DNA from: Phaeotremella fagi | Taxonomy: Eukaryota; Basidiomycota; Tremellomycetes; Tremellales; Phaeotremellaceae | Direction: 5' to 3' | DNA length: 64,000 nucleotides | Assembly (NCBI GenBank): GCA_001599715.1 | Contig: BCHU01000002.1 | Location: 1,364,001-1,428,000 of the forward strand | In this document: piece after piece, positions 1-11,829 of the stretch | Numbering within the stretch: position 1 is the first letter of the stretch | Layout of the letters: each line of letters starts with the position of its first letter | Position numbers and translations under genes: made by a program | Notes under the pieces: model-generated | Seen by the model: only the letters and a program-made list of their open reading frames with translations | Database searches by the model: none | Told to the model about the DNA's origin: nothing

Positions 1-536
1 TGCTGACGCCAATCTCTTGGAATTGAGATGTTTACGCCTTGAACTGGAGAAGACAGACATCAGCCAAACTCATGAAATCAAGTTGAGATGATAACTCACG
101 CTATTCGATTTGGTACGGGACTTGCTGAACCAGATGCAATAGGATCCGCGACGACCTCTGGAGCAGGTGACGGGGAAGCACTAGCGGCAGCCAACCTTTT
201 GAGAACATCCTCCAAACCTCTCCCAGCCTGACCAGCTCCTGAACTGAGCTCTTCACCTTCTTTCTTAGCTCGTCCAACACCGATCCCTGAGTTGTCCAAC
301 TTTCTGGCCACAGCGATATGATTAGGATTACCAGATAGATCTGAACCTCCTATACCAGATTTGTCTGTCCAACCAAGTGAGGTCATGTGCTTGTAAGAAA
401 ATCGAGTAGAGTCATTGGACCAAGTGAGATTTCTGGGATCATGACCAATTCGTTCTGAACGGTAACAGCGTCAGTAAGGAAGCGAGGAAGACAATTTAAA
501 CAGCTTACGTTTCACTTTACGCTCTGAAAGGCCCAT
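1..536 (-). CDS. PXR1: PXR1/PINX1-type G-patch ribosome-biogenesis protein (3' end outside window)
   Basis: Three exons are visible: 536-509, 454-100 and 43-1; the gene continues past the window edge. The start MGLSERKVKQRIGHDPRN is the typical PinX1/Pxr1 opening. It is followed by a G-patch (about residues 25-70) containing MTSLGWTDKSGIGG and the NHIAVARK-LDNSGIGVG block. Exon 3 gives a basic SRRKHLNSKRLAS stretch that matches the family's region after the linker. The family acts in the nucleolus in pre-rRNA and snoRNA processing as a co-activator of the helicase Prp43, and can inhibit telomerase; this is family knowledge, not seen here. Introns have GTAAGC/GTGAGT donors and CAG acceptors, and the reading frame is kept through all three exons. 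The gene is divergent from NSA2. Confidence 0.9.
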
Positions 537-816
537 TATGTGTGCTGTTGATTTTAGTTAGTGTCTTGAATTATAAGTGTAGGAGCAAGAATAAGAGAAT
601 GTAAGTACGAAGTATGGTAGGTGGTGTCTAGTTAAAATTTACGCTTTGACGGAATCAAATTTTTGGCTGAAATTTTGATAAGATATGGTTAAGACTCTCC
701 TGCCATTTATCGATTCATTTCTACAATCTCCATTTATATAGTAAATTATATAAATCCTTCGACTCAATCCACACTGATATAAGTACCTATATACTACAAA
801 GTATACTGTCTGTAAA
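537..816. promoter_or_regulatory. Shared promoter of the divergent PXR1 and NSA2 genes
   Basis: This 280-bp interval separates two start codons that face away from each other. It is AT-rich and holds several TATA-like runs on the NSA2 side (around 736-800). Both genes serve ribosome assembly, so co-regulation from this interval is plausible, but no specific regulator site was identified. Confidence 0.6.
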
Positions 817-2062
817 ATGGTATGTCTCTAACATCTGCTCCGAATTGTTTGGTGGCTGACCTTCTTTCCTCAACCCTTTTAGCCTCAAGTTCGTTGATTT
901 CGTCTCCGTCTTTCACCTTGTCCACTAACCTTTTAAACAGAATGAGTATATGGAAGAGCATCGTAAACGTCATGGTCGTAGACTAGATCATGAGGAGAGA
1001 AAGTAAATTGTTTCTATCGTTTGGATGAGGTGGTGTTTACTGATCGTATGACAGACGCAAGAGAGCAGCCCGTGAAGTTCACAAGGCTTCCGCTGATACT
1101 CAGAAGATGTTTGGTCACAAGGCTAAACTGCATCATGCTAAGAGACACGCAGAGAAGGTTCAATTGAAAAAGACTTTGAAAGCTCATGACGAGAGAAACG
1201 TCAAACAAAAGGACGATGGAGCAGTCAAGGAAGGAGCTTTACCCACTTATTTGTTGGACAGAGAGGGGCAAAAGGTGAGTTGCCATCCATCGTAGAAAAT
1301 CGAAACTCTGCTTACATGGACTCAGGATGCCAAAGCATTATCTTCAGCTATCAAAGACCGCAGAAAGGATCGTGCCGCAAAATACTCTGTTCCTTTACCC
1401 AAAGTCCGAGGAATTGCAGAAGAAGAGATGTTCAAGGTGCTCAAGACTGGTAAACACAAGGGAAAGAGTTGGAAGAGAATGGTCAACAAAGCTACATTTG
1501 TCGGAGAGAATTTCACGAGAAAGCCTGTAAAGATGGAGGTGAGTCTAAGAACAGAAGCGATTCAGAAAGTTACTCATTGTTTTTTTAGCGATTCATCCGA
1601 CCTATGGGTTTAGTGAGTACACTTTGAGGTTGCTCTTCTTTCGTTTATTAACTTTCTTCAGCGAATGACAAAAGCCAACGTATCTCATCGTAAGCATTCA
1701 TATCTCAATCGACAGTGTAGTGATTGACATTCCATGCAGCCGAATTGAAAGCTACCTTCCAACTTCCTATCCTTGGTGTCAAGAAGAATCCACAATCCCC
1801 TCTTTACACTTCCCTTGGTGCGTACCTTCTCTGACCAAAAGGCACATTAAGCTAACAGATCACTAGGTGTCTTGACAAAAGGTACTATCATTGAAGTCAA
1901 CGTCAGTGAGTTGGGTATGGTTACCACGGGTGGAAAAGTGGTGTGGTCGAGTGAGTACCATACAGCAAGCGCTTTGATCATCATTGACGTTCAATAGAAT
2001 ACGCTCAAATCACCAATAACCCAGAGTTGGACGGATGCATCAATTCAATGTTATTGGTATAA
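817..2062 (+). CDS. NSA2: NSA2 (TINP1), 60S pre-ribosome assembly factor
   Basis: Ten exons: 817-819, 883-888, 941-1002, 1055-1274, 1326-1538, 1589-1612, 1662-1689, 1740-1817, 1867-1950 and 1998-2062. The joined frame starts [18 protein letters not shown] and ends in NSMLLV. Nearly the whole length is recognisable Nsa2: the basic N-terminal helix, [33 protein letters not shown]-like and [13 protein letters not shown] blocks, and the beta-barrel end with [29 protein letters not shown] and TTGGKVVW. The protein is needed for 27SB pre-rRNA cleavage in nuclear 60S precursors (family knowledge). The first coding exon is only the ATG, and exon 2 is a 6-nt microexon encoding Pro-Gln. That exon is required to recover the MPQN start but cannot be proven from DNA, because skipping it stays in frame. 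Confidence 0.95.
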
Positions 2063-2298
2063 ACCTAGAATATTCACGATGGAGGTTCTTTTATGATATC
2101 TGTACAACACTTTATACCCTTGTATGATGCATCAGACTGTAGATATTAGCCAGAGATAATTAGTGACATTTCTGCAATTTATAAACTTACCGGCAACTCA
2201 GTTGTTGTTTTCAACTTCTTACCTAGAACATTAAACTTATTTCTCGCTGTTAATCGTTCCCATCTCCAAGTTCATTCATTACATCTCGTAATGATAAG

Positions 2299-5200
2299 AT
2301 GACTCCAGCACCATCTTTCTCCTCTTTCCCGGAGATTTCATCACTGAATCAGCAGCCTGAAGCTAGCTCATCAAAACTCAGCAGTTCCATCCCTCCACCT
2401 ACTTTCTCGTCTTTTCCAGATGTTAGCATAGCTAATAATCCTCACCAAACTCGGCCCCGGTCACCAAAGGAACGATCAGAATATCGTGAATCGAAACACA
2501 AGAGCTCAAAGAGAGACTTGGAACAAAGAGGAGCTCGAGAAGAAGACGTAGAATCCAAACGTCGTCACAAAGATCGTAGGCGGCGTGATGATTCAGAGGA
2601 CAGGAAGAGAAAAGAAAGGAGAAGAGAAAGGGATAGGCAGCAAGCCTTGGATTTGATTGAGGGTGGATCCACTGAACCCATCAAGGAGAAAACAAAACGT
2701 CGTGAAGAAGACGAAGGTCGTCTTTGGTATGAGACTCGGCAATTTGCTGAAAATCCTCCAACTGAAATCGTAAGCGCTTCACAACAGTTCGTGCTGACAA
2801 GACAGGATTCTAAAAATGTATATTTTCAAGATTTCGCTGGTGACAAGGACATCAGGCAATATGGACAACTAACATCTTTGAATGCTCCAAGATATCATCG
2901 CACAGGAAGTGAGTTCAGCAAGAATATATCGGACATATTTTTTGTCTCGAATTGTCGTGCTCTTTTGCTGACTCTTAACAGAAGGTCGTATACTTGGTGT
3001 ATCTGATGGTATTCGAGTGGTGTTTGGACGAGAGCGTACGCAGAAGGGATTAGAGCTAGCTCCACTCGGTCGTGCATATGTGAGTTGCAGAGTTTTGTCA
3101 ATTCTAATAAAAAGATCCCTCGATATTCCTCCAGACAGCTTGACGTTTCCTCTGACCATCACGCTCGACGAATATTGCTAAGACCTGCAGACACATCAGA
3201 ATCGCTAGCTGATGATTTTACTCCATTTTCTTCAAAACTGGCGAGGGTCGACGCACCCTCACTTCCGTCGTACAGAGCGATAACCGCAGACGAACCTGCT
3301 GAAAGCGACGAAGAGTTGATCGAATTACTTGGTCAAATGGAGACTTTACAAGAGGACATCCAGAAAAAGACGGTGGAAATGGAACGTCATCTACAACAAA
3401 GCCCCTCAGATATCGAGGCATGGATCGAGTACTCAAGATTGCATCTCAAACTATCGCCAGAAGTTGCCAACCAGAAATCGAACGGGGCTATAGATCCTTC
3501 ACGGCTTCCGATCACTCGAGCAAACGCTGAAATCTCACTTTCGATTTTGGCTCGAGCTCTTGAAGCTAATGACTTTAATGCCAACTCACCTCAGCTGCAT
3601 CTCGCCTATATTCGTGCCGCAGAAACCTTTTGGGCACCATCAAAAATCACAGCCAGATGGAAAAACGTGTTGCGACAGCTGGAGGTGGATAGAAATATGA
3701 TTCAAGAAGATATGATGAGCATGTGGTTGGGATACATTGATTGGCGAGAAGGTCAAGGATTTGGAAAGTCTGAAGATGAGAAGGCTGAGGTCAGTGGCGT
3801 GGACGAGGTAATTGAGGTTTACATCAACTGTCTCTCAAAAAATAAAGTCGGTATCGATTGTAAGTTTAAATCAAAAACCTGTTGTTTGACACTTAGCCAA
3901 TAATCGACAAATCCGTGAAGAAAACCTTGTGTATATATTTCTACGAGCCTGTCTTTTCCTGAAGCAAGCAGGTAAGTGAGCGGTTCGATGTCAACTGATC
4001 ACATAGGCTTCACCGAGAGAGCAACTGCTGCGTTCCAAGGGTTGATGGACATGTAAGCTCTATCACTTGGGTGAGGAGACTGACTGTAGAACGTTTTATA
4101 AACCTCATCATCTTCGAGTTCGCCCAGATCAAGCTTCAACATCGTGGTTCGCTTCAGTTTTACAAGAATACGAAACGTTCTGGGATTCAGATCTTCCTCG
4201 GTTTGGTGAGGATGGTTCCATGGGTTGGTGTAATCAACAGGAACAATCCACAGCTTCTATCACCCAACAATCACTCCCGAAAGTGGAGAAATCTGCAGAC
4301 CCATTCAGTGAATGGCTGCAACTCGAATCAGCTTTCGAAATCGCTTTTGCCAAACCTGCTCGAGTCACAGATCTAGATGTTGAGAATGATGAGGATCCTT
4401 ATCGGGTAGTCATATTTGGTGATATTGAAGCTTTTCTCTTTCCCATCCACACTCCCGAAGTCCGCCTGCAGCTAGCATACGCTTACTTCAACTTCTTGGG
4501 AATACCATTGAAGCCTCAAGCCGTTACAACATCTTCACCTAGCGCTCTCGATCCTCATTTGTGGTGGTCTCTTGGACACAGCGACACCGCCCTATCACAA
4601 TTCTGGCCGAAGGCAAAGACGAGTACAGATTTGAGAATTCTCTGGCAGACAGTCGGAGGTGAACCCATGGAATTAGAGCAGCCTCGTCCTATGGATTCAC
4701 CATACGAAAGTCCTGTCAAGTGTTTTATCTCAGAAAGAGACACCATGTTCGCGGGAAGAAGTAAATGGTTCCAGGATTTTACAACGACTAGTATAGAAGG
4801 GGTGGATGTGCAAACAGCAAAGTGAGTGTCAAGCTTGATAAATATTCACAGTCATCTTAGAAACTCGCTTGCGCTACTCGCAACACTGGTAGGAAATCCA
4901 TTCTTCACATTGACGTCTTTGGCTCTTGACTTGGTTGTGAACCCAAAACTGTTAGTCCATTGTGAACATTAGAAGCTGACTTGACTTAGTGCTGTCAAAT
5001 CCGCCAAATCCATTCTGTCCACTGATCGGAACAACTACATTTTGTGGGATGGATACGCTAGAATAGAAAGCCAAAGAGGCAGATTTCATGCAGCACGCGC
5101 AGTTTACGCAACAGCTCTGCAAGCCTCATTCAATGGCAAAACGGGTGATAATTTGGACGAGGATCAGACGAATCTCTGTGCGTCGTGGGCTGAAATGGAG

Positions 5201-6337
5201 TGGGAGATGGGAGAGGACAATAGGGCTTTAGCTGTGATCATTTTTGCCGCAGGTGTTGATACAGATCAGATAGGTATGTGTCGCTCGGTGATTATCGTTG
5301 AGCGTGTAAGCTAACATTTGCTGAAGAAAGATTATCTGAGGCTTCGTTATCTCGACCTTCGTCAATCCAAGTATTGCGAGCAAGAAGGGTGAGTTTGTAT
5401 GATCGATCAAGCTGATAGTCAGTACTACAGCGAGGGAGTTTCAACAACCGATCCAAGTCTTTTACGATTACGGATCATGTTCACATACCTTGTTGACGGA
5501 ATCGAAGCTGCTCGCGACATGACTTTACAGTACATCTCCACACTTCCTTCTGGATCTGGTGACGCAGAGGAAGCCTATCAACTGCTCCTCAAAGTGATCT
5601 ACCTTCATTGCGCTCGTCACCCTTCGCCTGCATCGCTCTTGAGAGATGTACTGGAGACTGCAATCTCAAAGTTTCCAAACAATACCCAGTTTTTGTCTCT
5701 ATACTTATTTGGAGAACTAGGTGGTAGAGTTTATGGTCGAGTACAGAGACTTATTGCTAAAGTAGCAGCATCAACGAACGAAAATGGCGTTGTAGCTCAT
5801 CTTTGGTCTGTTTGGGCCGAAGGAGTGCTGTGTCATCGTACTTTTTGGGATAAATCAGGATCAGGTGCTGAAAGGGTTAGAACATCTTTAGATCGAGGTG
5901 TAAACTCGTTGTCGTGAGTGTACAGTCAAAGTTGATGGCTGACTTTCATTAGAGGTAAACAATCAGTAGCATTGTGGAGATTGTATATTGAATTTGAATG
6001 TTTGATGGGGCGTCATACTGTGGCAAAGAAACTTTGTTATCGAGCGGTCTCGTCGATAGGAGGTTGTAAATGTGAGTCTAAGCGAAAGGGTATGGCTAAT
6101 CTATCAGCATTGTATCTTTTACCATTCACTTTGAAATTAAGGCCTCATTTTTCAAATCGAGAATTGAAAGAATGGTCACAGTTGATGGTTGAAAGGGGCA
6201 TTCGTATAAGGATTCCCTTTGATCGATTTTGGTCTGACGAGGAGGAAGAAGAGTCAGGGTTGTTGCTACCTGACGACGAAGAATTGGATGATGACGAATT
6301 GGACTTTTTGAGAGAAAAAGATTTGAAGCCGTATTAG
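2299..6337 (+). CDS. NRDE2: NRDE2/Nrl1 family nuclear RNA-silencing and exosome-linked protein
   Basis: Multi-exon gene; exons at 2299-2908, 2982-3079, 3139-3859, 3897-3971, 4007-4052, 4090-4821, 4861-4950, 4990-5273, 5331-5388, 5431-5913 and 5953-6337. The N-terminus has two FSSFP motifs followed by a Lys/Arg/Glu-rich region. Next comes the NRDE-2 signature area (RLWYETRQFAENPP, VYFQDFAGDKDIRQYG) and long helical HAT/TPR-like repeats such as IEAWIEYSRLHLKL and NNYILWDGYARIESQRG. The C-terminus ends in an acidic patch after IRIRIPFDRFWSDEE. NRDE2 proteins bind MTR4 and splicing factors and act in co-transcriptional silencing, splicing and genome stability (established for C. elegans, S. pombe Nrl1 and human). 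At 5331 the acceptor was chosen because it restores the frame and gives a continuous helical repeat. Exon edges are by eye. Confidence 0.88.
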
Positions 6338-6844
6338 ATAGATCAGCTCTGATGTATTTGATTGGATGACTCTTGATATCGTTGGGCATTCTGAAGCAAG
6401 AGCAGGAAAGGCAGAGAGCCTCGTTGCCTCAAACTCATCCAGTGTACCTGTGTCGAGTTAGGCGTGCATGAAGCTGTGTAGGAATTGAGAAAGGCGCGTT
6501 AATGTTTCAGGAGACGCGCCAAATCTAATCTCAGACAGCAACGCAACGCAACACAACAATCTCAAACATCATCCTATCAACTCATCTTCACTTTCCTATA
6601 TCTTCCTACATCTTGCTCATCCAATTTATCAAAGAGCAGGGCTCGATTCACATTCACTCGGATACCTGCAACGTCTCTCATATAGCTCCCATTTTCTGCT
6701 CTTCCTAAATCAACTTATATCGTACGTTAGTGCTCACCATCATAATCTCTGTCTGAGCTTAGCTTATTTGATTGATCGATCTTTACCACAGCTTTCAACT
6801 TCAGAGTCATATCACACCAAGGTCTTGAAATACCCCTTTCAACG
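6338..6844 (+). promoter_or_regulatory. Promoter and leader of VTS1; 3' flank of NRDE2
   Basis: No coding gene is seen. A perfect 7-bp inverted repeat, GGCGCGT at 6493-6499 and ACGCGCC at 6514-6520, lies about 330 bp before the VTS1 start. Read on the - strand the right arm is TTTGGCGCGT, which resembles E2F/SBF-type sites. The leader from about 6540 is rich in CAAC and CTTCC tracts. A possible leader intron runs from GTACGTTAG at 6722 to CACAG at 6791, without a clear branch site. Confidence 0.45.
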
Positions 6845-8966
6845 ATGGCTTCACAAACTCTCAGACCCCACCGTTCCCCTTCACCCTCCCCATCTCCATC
6901 TACCCCAGTCAATCCAGCCAATCCAGCCAAGTTGACTCGTCAATCGCTCGGACCTCCTCCTAGTAGTACCGCTGCCCGAGGTTTTGCTGGTCTTGGGATC
7001 TCTCATCCATCGATTGGACCTTTAGGAACTCCAACTTCTCAACCTCGTCATGCTAGTTCAAACGTTGCTCTGGGAATGAGCGGAAGGGAGAGCTTGAGTC
7101 CTCGTCCCAGTGGGATCAACAACGGAATGCGAAACGCAAGTGGTACGACCGGAAGACCAAGCTCTGAACTTCTCCCAGGTGGGGGAGGTAGAGAGTTGAA
7201 AACTCCTGAAAGTAGGTTTGATATAGGTTTTTCAGCTCGCTAACGAACAGCTGAACAAATCGATCAATGGTTTCAACATCTAGCTAGTTGGGAGAACACT
7301 TTGGAGGAGATGGCAGCTGCCTCGACTGATCAGAATTTTACCGAGGAGCTTGGTGCTATTGAGCAATGTAGGTTTCAGATGCAATCCCTTACTGATGTAT
7401 AGGGTTCCGGGTCTTGTCAGAAGCTGAACGTACAGCTGCTCTTTATTCTTTATTACAACACTCCACTCCTGTTCAGATTCGTTTCTTCCTCAGTGTTCTT
7501 CACCACATGGCCCAATCTGATCCTATGACGGCTCTACTTTCACCAAATTTGGGCATGCAGCCTGGTATGCAAGCTCAAATGGAAACCAAACTCGCTTCAA
7601 TGAATCTTAAATCACCCTCTGCAGGCGGAGGCAGCGGTTTCCCAGGGTCGCCAACGGTTAACCAGTACCTTGCTCCAGAATCTGCCTTTGACTCGACGGC
7701 TGCTACAAACAAGTCTCGCCTGCGTCAAAATCGAACTTCGGCACCAGGTACTCTACAACCGTCTGATTTACGTTGGCAACAAGGACTTGATCAGGTCATC
7801 GAACGAGGTACTTCCCCTGGTGTTGAATCTACTGCTTCCAGTCGTAGCAAAAGTCCTGCTCCTGAACACCGTCCCAAAAGTACCGATTTCACCGGAATCG
7901 CCAATCAACCTGAATCTCAATACGCTCGTTCACCTCGTCAATCGGATATTTCTGCCGCCTCACCTATTGCCAGTCCTCTTATGAACGGTAATTGGGCAAG
8001 TATGACCAATACCCCGCTTGTTCCAATGTTTACAGATCCCTCCAAAGAATTCGGAAACGCTCTCAGTATGGCCAACTGGCAATTAGCTGCTGCTGCGTCT
8101 AATGGTGGTATGAATCGAGTGGCCTTGGAGGACGCTCGTAAGTTCCGTCGTCCTGGTGCTGGAGCATCAAGAAATGTTTCCGGTCAGTACAATGACGATG
8201 GAGAACTGGTCAATACAGCCACTACTCAACCAGGAAAAAGTATCACTCCTCTTGGTAACGGTGGCTTTGGTGGTCAAACGTGGGCGCGTTCTCCTATTCC
8301 TGGTTCTGAGTTTGGTTTGGGAATGGGTCTACCCAATGATCAAGCTACTTTGGCTGGGCTTGGAATGAGTATGGGAATGGGTTTAGGGAACCCTTTGATG
8401 AACGCGAATGCTGCTCAATTGTTGGCGCTGGCTCAAGCTCAACAGATGTCTGCAAACTCTTATACCCAGGGTTATGGTGGAGGAGGTAATTTGAATCTTC
8501 CTCGTGGTCAACATCAACAAGGTCAACCTGGAAGGAAGAGCCCAATGTTGGGTGGAAAATCTCATAGTCCCAATCCTGGTAACGCAAGCGGCGGCGGCGG
8601 TGGTGCTGGCGGTGGTGCCGGTGTCGCTGGACCTGATGATGTCAATATCAAAGTGTTGGAAGATGTTGCTCAATGGTTGAGAGTTTTACGACTACATGTA
8701 GGTTTGGGTTACATCAATGCTGACATTTAGAAATATACGTCTAATTTCGAGAAGGCTAAATGGAGAGACATGGTCTTGATGACTGATGAGGATCTCCAAG
8801 ATAAAGGAGTTGCTGCTCTGGGAGCTCGAAACAAAATGTTAAAGGTAAGTCAAGGGGATGTTTCGTTTGCTAACAGAGGTAGACGTTCCATAACGTTCGA
8901 ACAAAGTTTGACATCCCTCATCCTGAAGGACAAGAGGAGTATGCTCCCGGTGCCAAGGGTGAATAG
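6845..8966 (+). CDS. VTS1: VTS1/Smaug-type SAM-domain RNA-binding protein
   Basis: Exons: 6845-7211, 7251-7367, 7403-8697, 8731-8844 and 8907-8966. The first ~120 residues are Ser/Pro-rich. Then comes the Vts1-specific helical region (IDQWFQHLASWENTLEEMA, EQWFRVLSEAERTAALYSLL, STPVQIRFFLSVLHHMAQSD). A long Gly/Ser/Met-rich, probably disordered middle includes an eight-residue Gly/Ala run near 8590. The C-terminal SAM domain spans VLEDVAQWLRVLRLHKYTSN, MTDEDLQDKGVAALGARNKM and ends in EEYAPGAKGE. In yeast, Vts1 binds hairpins with a CNGG loop and recruits Ccr4-Not to degrade mRNA (family knowledge). The SAM domain is split by introns after RLH and after MLK, and only the spliced frame rebuilds it. 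Confidence 0.95.
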
Positions 8967-9204
8967 GTAGAAGATTGAGATTAATTATTTTCCTTTTCTT
9001 TTACGATTACGATCTGCTTCCTTTACAACTGTTATTCTATCATCTGTGCATCATTCGGTCTTGCGTCCAATTGTTTAATATCTCTATTGACTTGATTGAT
9101 CTACTTTTATGAATGTGAATGATGGTGTTTTACAACATGCGCGGTCCGGTAAGAACCTTGACGAGCCGGTGGATATTGCGTTTATTATGCGGTGGATTCT
9201 TGAC

Positions 9205-9212
9205 TATAAATA
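9205..9212 (+). promoter_or_regulatory. TATA box of the SDR gene
   Basis: TATAAATA lies 53-60 bp before the start codon at 9265. This is a plausible core promoter element for the short-chain dehydrogenase. A second TATATA at 9252-9258 is too close to the ATG to be used. Confidence 0.45.
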
Positions 9213-9264
9213 GTTTGCGGATGAAGTTCAGTCGTCTCTTACTAGTTCATCTTATATAGCAACC

Positions 9265-10352
9265 ATGTCCCAAGCAAGCTACACCCCATCTCCAAATTTG
9301 ACATTTACCAAACCAGGTGTAGCACTGGTCACTGGAGCTTCATCAGGTGTTGGTCGAGCCGCAGCGATCGCTTTATCGAGTGCTGGTTGGAAGTGTATCT
9401 TGGTTGCAAGAAGGGAAGATCAGTTGTTAGAGACATTGAAGCTATCTCAGAAGCAGGGATCAGACGAGGAGAAAGATTTGATCGTTGTTGCAGATTTGTC
9501 TAAACGGTCAGAGGTGGTCAAGGTGTTTGACCACATCAAAAAGAAGTTCGGTAAGTGCATGGAGCTTCTAGAGTGCGAACTAACGTTGTTTAAAGGGCGT
9601 CTCGACTTGGTTTTCAACGTGATCCTTATGTCTAGAATAGCTTATGTTCATCGCTGATATACTTTAGAACGCTGGTATGGGTGCACCCAGAATCCCGATC
9701 GAAGATCTAACCCCTGAACAATTTGAGAGTGTGATGATTCTTAACGCCTTTGCTCCATTCTACATCATTCAGGAAGCTTTCAAACTGATGAAGAGTCAAA
9801 CTCCACAAGGAGGAAGGTAGGTTATTATTGATTGAATTTTACCCCTGAAGACTGATCTATCTTCTTAGAATCATCAACAACGGCTCGATCTCTGCACACA
9901 CTCCGAGACCGACTTCTGCACCTTATACAATGTCAAAACATGCTGTTTTGGGATTGACAAAAGCCGCTGCGTTAGATGGTCGAGCTTTCAACATTGTAGT
10001 CTCTGAGTTGGACATAGGTAAGTGTACGAGTAACTTCAATGACGCGGGATGTTGAAACACCTCGTAGGAAACGCTGAAGCGTTTTCTGGTAAATTCCAGG
10101 CAATGCCTCAACCAAATGGAGATGTTGTACAAGAGCCGTAAGTTCGGTTGAGCAACACGGTTCTGACATCATAGATCGATGCATATAGATTACACGGGTC
10201 ATGCTATTGTTTACATGGCTAGTTTACCGCTTTCGATTAATAACCTCAGTCATGTAAGTGTGAAAGAGGTTGTATACTAAATTACCGACTGATGGAAACA
10301 ACTACTATAGATGATAATGTCTACCCAGATGCCATTTGTTGGACGAGGATGA
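9265..10352 (+). CDS. Short-chain dehydrogenase/reductase (classical SDR)
   Basis: Exons: 9265-9550, 9596-9618, 9668-9816, 9869-10017, 10068-10137, 10175-10253 and 10311-10352, about 260 residues, the normal SDR length. The cofactor motif TGASSGVG is near residue 25, with ARR after beta-2 suggesting NADP preference. NAG follows at the structural Asn position, split exactly by an intron after VFN. Catalytic Ser is in NNGSIS and the catalytic pair in YTMSK. The C-terminus ends FVGRG. No membrane segment or targeting signal is evident, so it is probably cytosolic. The substrate cannot be told from sequence; a 3-oxoacyl or sugar/alcohol reductase are both possible. Confidence 0.9.
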
Positions 10353-10686
10353 GTCAAGGTGATAGGAGGAGGAGAGCAAGTAGTAGTATATTCATAGTTC
10401 TTGTCTTTATCTATTGTGATGCAGCTCTGCCACATAACGTGGCCTGATTAACACCGATTTGCTCGGACGTACAAGAACCGTACCTGTGGGGCACCATCGG
10501 ACAGTTGTTAGTTGGGGAAAAGTTAGTTCCCCATCGTACGGTCCAACGCGACCACCAAGTCAAGTCAATTATTACTTTCTTTCTTTCTTTTCTCTCAGAA
10601 ACCCAGTTCACTTTATACCCATCCCATCCTATATAATCTCTTCTACATCTACACTCCACCTCTAACCTACATCCCCACTACCCAAA
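10353..10686 (+). promoter_or_regulatory. Promoter and leader of YHM2
   Basis: Holds no gene. TATATAAT at 10630-10637 sits about 50 bp before the YHM2 start. A pyrimidine-rich tract with TTTC repeats lies around 10573-10590. A small inverted repeat GGGGAA/TTCCCC occurs near 10515-10533. Confidence 0.4.
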
Positions 10687-11829
10687 ATGGCTCCAATGGA
10701 AAAAGGTTTCTCCTGGTCCAACATCGCTGTCGGTGCGACCATGAACATGGTATGTGATTAGTCATAAACCGTAAGCCTCACTGACCGCCCACCCCCAGTT
10801 TGAAGTAACCACCCTCGGTCAACCTCTTGAAGTTCTCAAAACTCAAATGGCCGCTAACAGAAAACAAACGATGGGTGAAGCGTTCAGAACCGTTTGGTCA
10901 AGAGGAAGAATCGCTGGTTTCTATCAAGGTTTAATTCCTTGGGTATGTAGTTGATTCAAGAGTGAGGAGCTTGACTGACCGTTTCATTTAGGCCTGGATT
11001 GAAGCTTCAACAAAGGGAGCCGTTCTCATTTTCACTTCTGCTGAAATTGAAAAATACGCCATCGGTTCTTTCAACATGTCAACCGCCGGTGCTGGTATGC
11101 TTGGTGGTGTCGGTGGTGGTATAGCACAAGCTTACGCTACTATGGGTAGGTGTCTAGTTAATGCTTAATTTCGACTTTACTGACTACCAAAAGGTTTCTG
11201 TACATGTATGAAAACGGTTGAAGTCACACGTCACAAGCAAGTCTCATCTGGAGCTAAACCTGAATCAACTTTCAAAGTCTTCATGGACATTTACAGAAGA
11301 GAAGGTATCGCTGGTATCAACAAGGGTGTCAACGCAGTTGCTGTTCGACAAGCTACCAACTGGGGAAGTCGTTTCGGTTTCGCTAGATTGGCCGAAGCAG
11401 GTTTCAGATCGTTCAGAGGTCTCAAGGAGGGCGACAAATTGACTGCTTCAGATAAAATCATGGCTTCAAGTCTTGGTGGTGCTTTGGCAACTTGGAATCA
11501 ACCTATTGAAGTTGTTAGAGTCGAGGTAGGTTTTTTGGATTTCGAAATGATCTGTCACTGACCTCTCGTTAGATGCAATCAGCTATCAAATCCGCAGATC
11601 CAAACGCTCCAGCTAAGAAAACCGTTTTAAACACCCTCTCGTACATTTACAAAACAAACGGTATCAAAGGTCTATACCGTGGTCTAGGACCTCGTATCGC
11701 ATTAGGTGCTTGGCAAACTATCTGTATGGTCAGTCTTGCAGATTACGTCAAGGCTGCGTGAGTTGTTTTATTGAATTAGACCATGTTCCAAGACTGATTC
11801 AAATTAGCATCGGAACCAAGAAAATTTAG
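10687..11829 (+). CDS. YHM2: YHM2-type mitochondrial citrate/oxoglutarate carrier
   Basis: Exons: 10687-10749, 10799-10942, 10992-11145, 11194-11525, 11573-11757 and 11808-11829. The protein belongs to the mitochondrial carrier family (inner membrane, three repeats, six helices). It has the Yhm2-specific sequences [73 protein letters not shown] and [14 protein letters not shown]; the usual PX(D/E) signatures appear as QPLEVLK and QPIEVVRVE. Yhm2 exchanges citrate for 2-oxoglutarate and was also described as a mitochondrial-DNA-associated protein (family knowledge). The end is a choice: reading on stops at 11761 (KAA), but GTGAGT at 11758 with a CAAATTAG acceptor gives a final exon IGTKKI, which I prefer. 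Confidence 0.93.
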
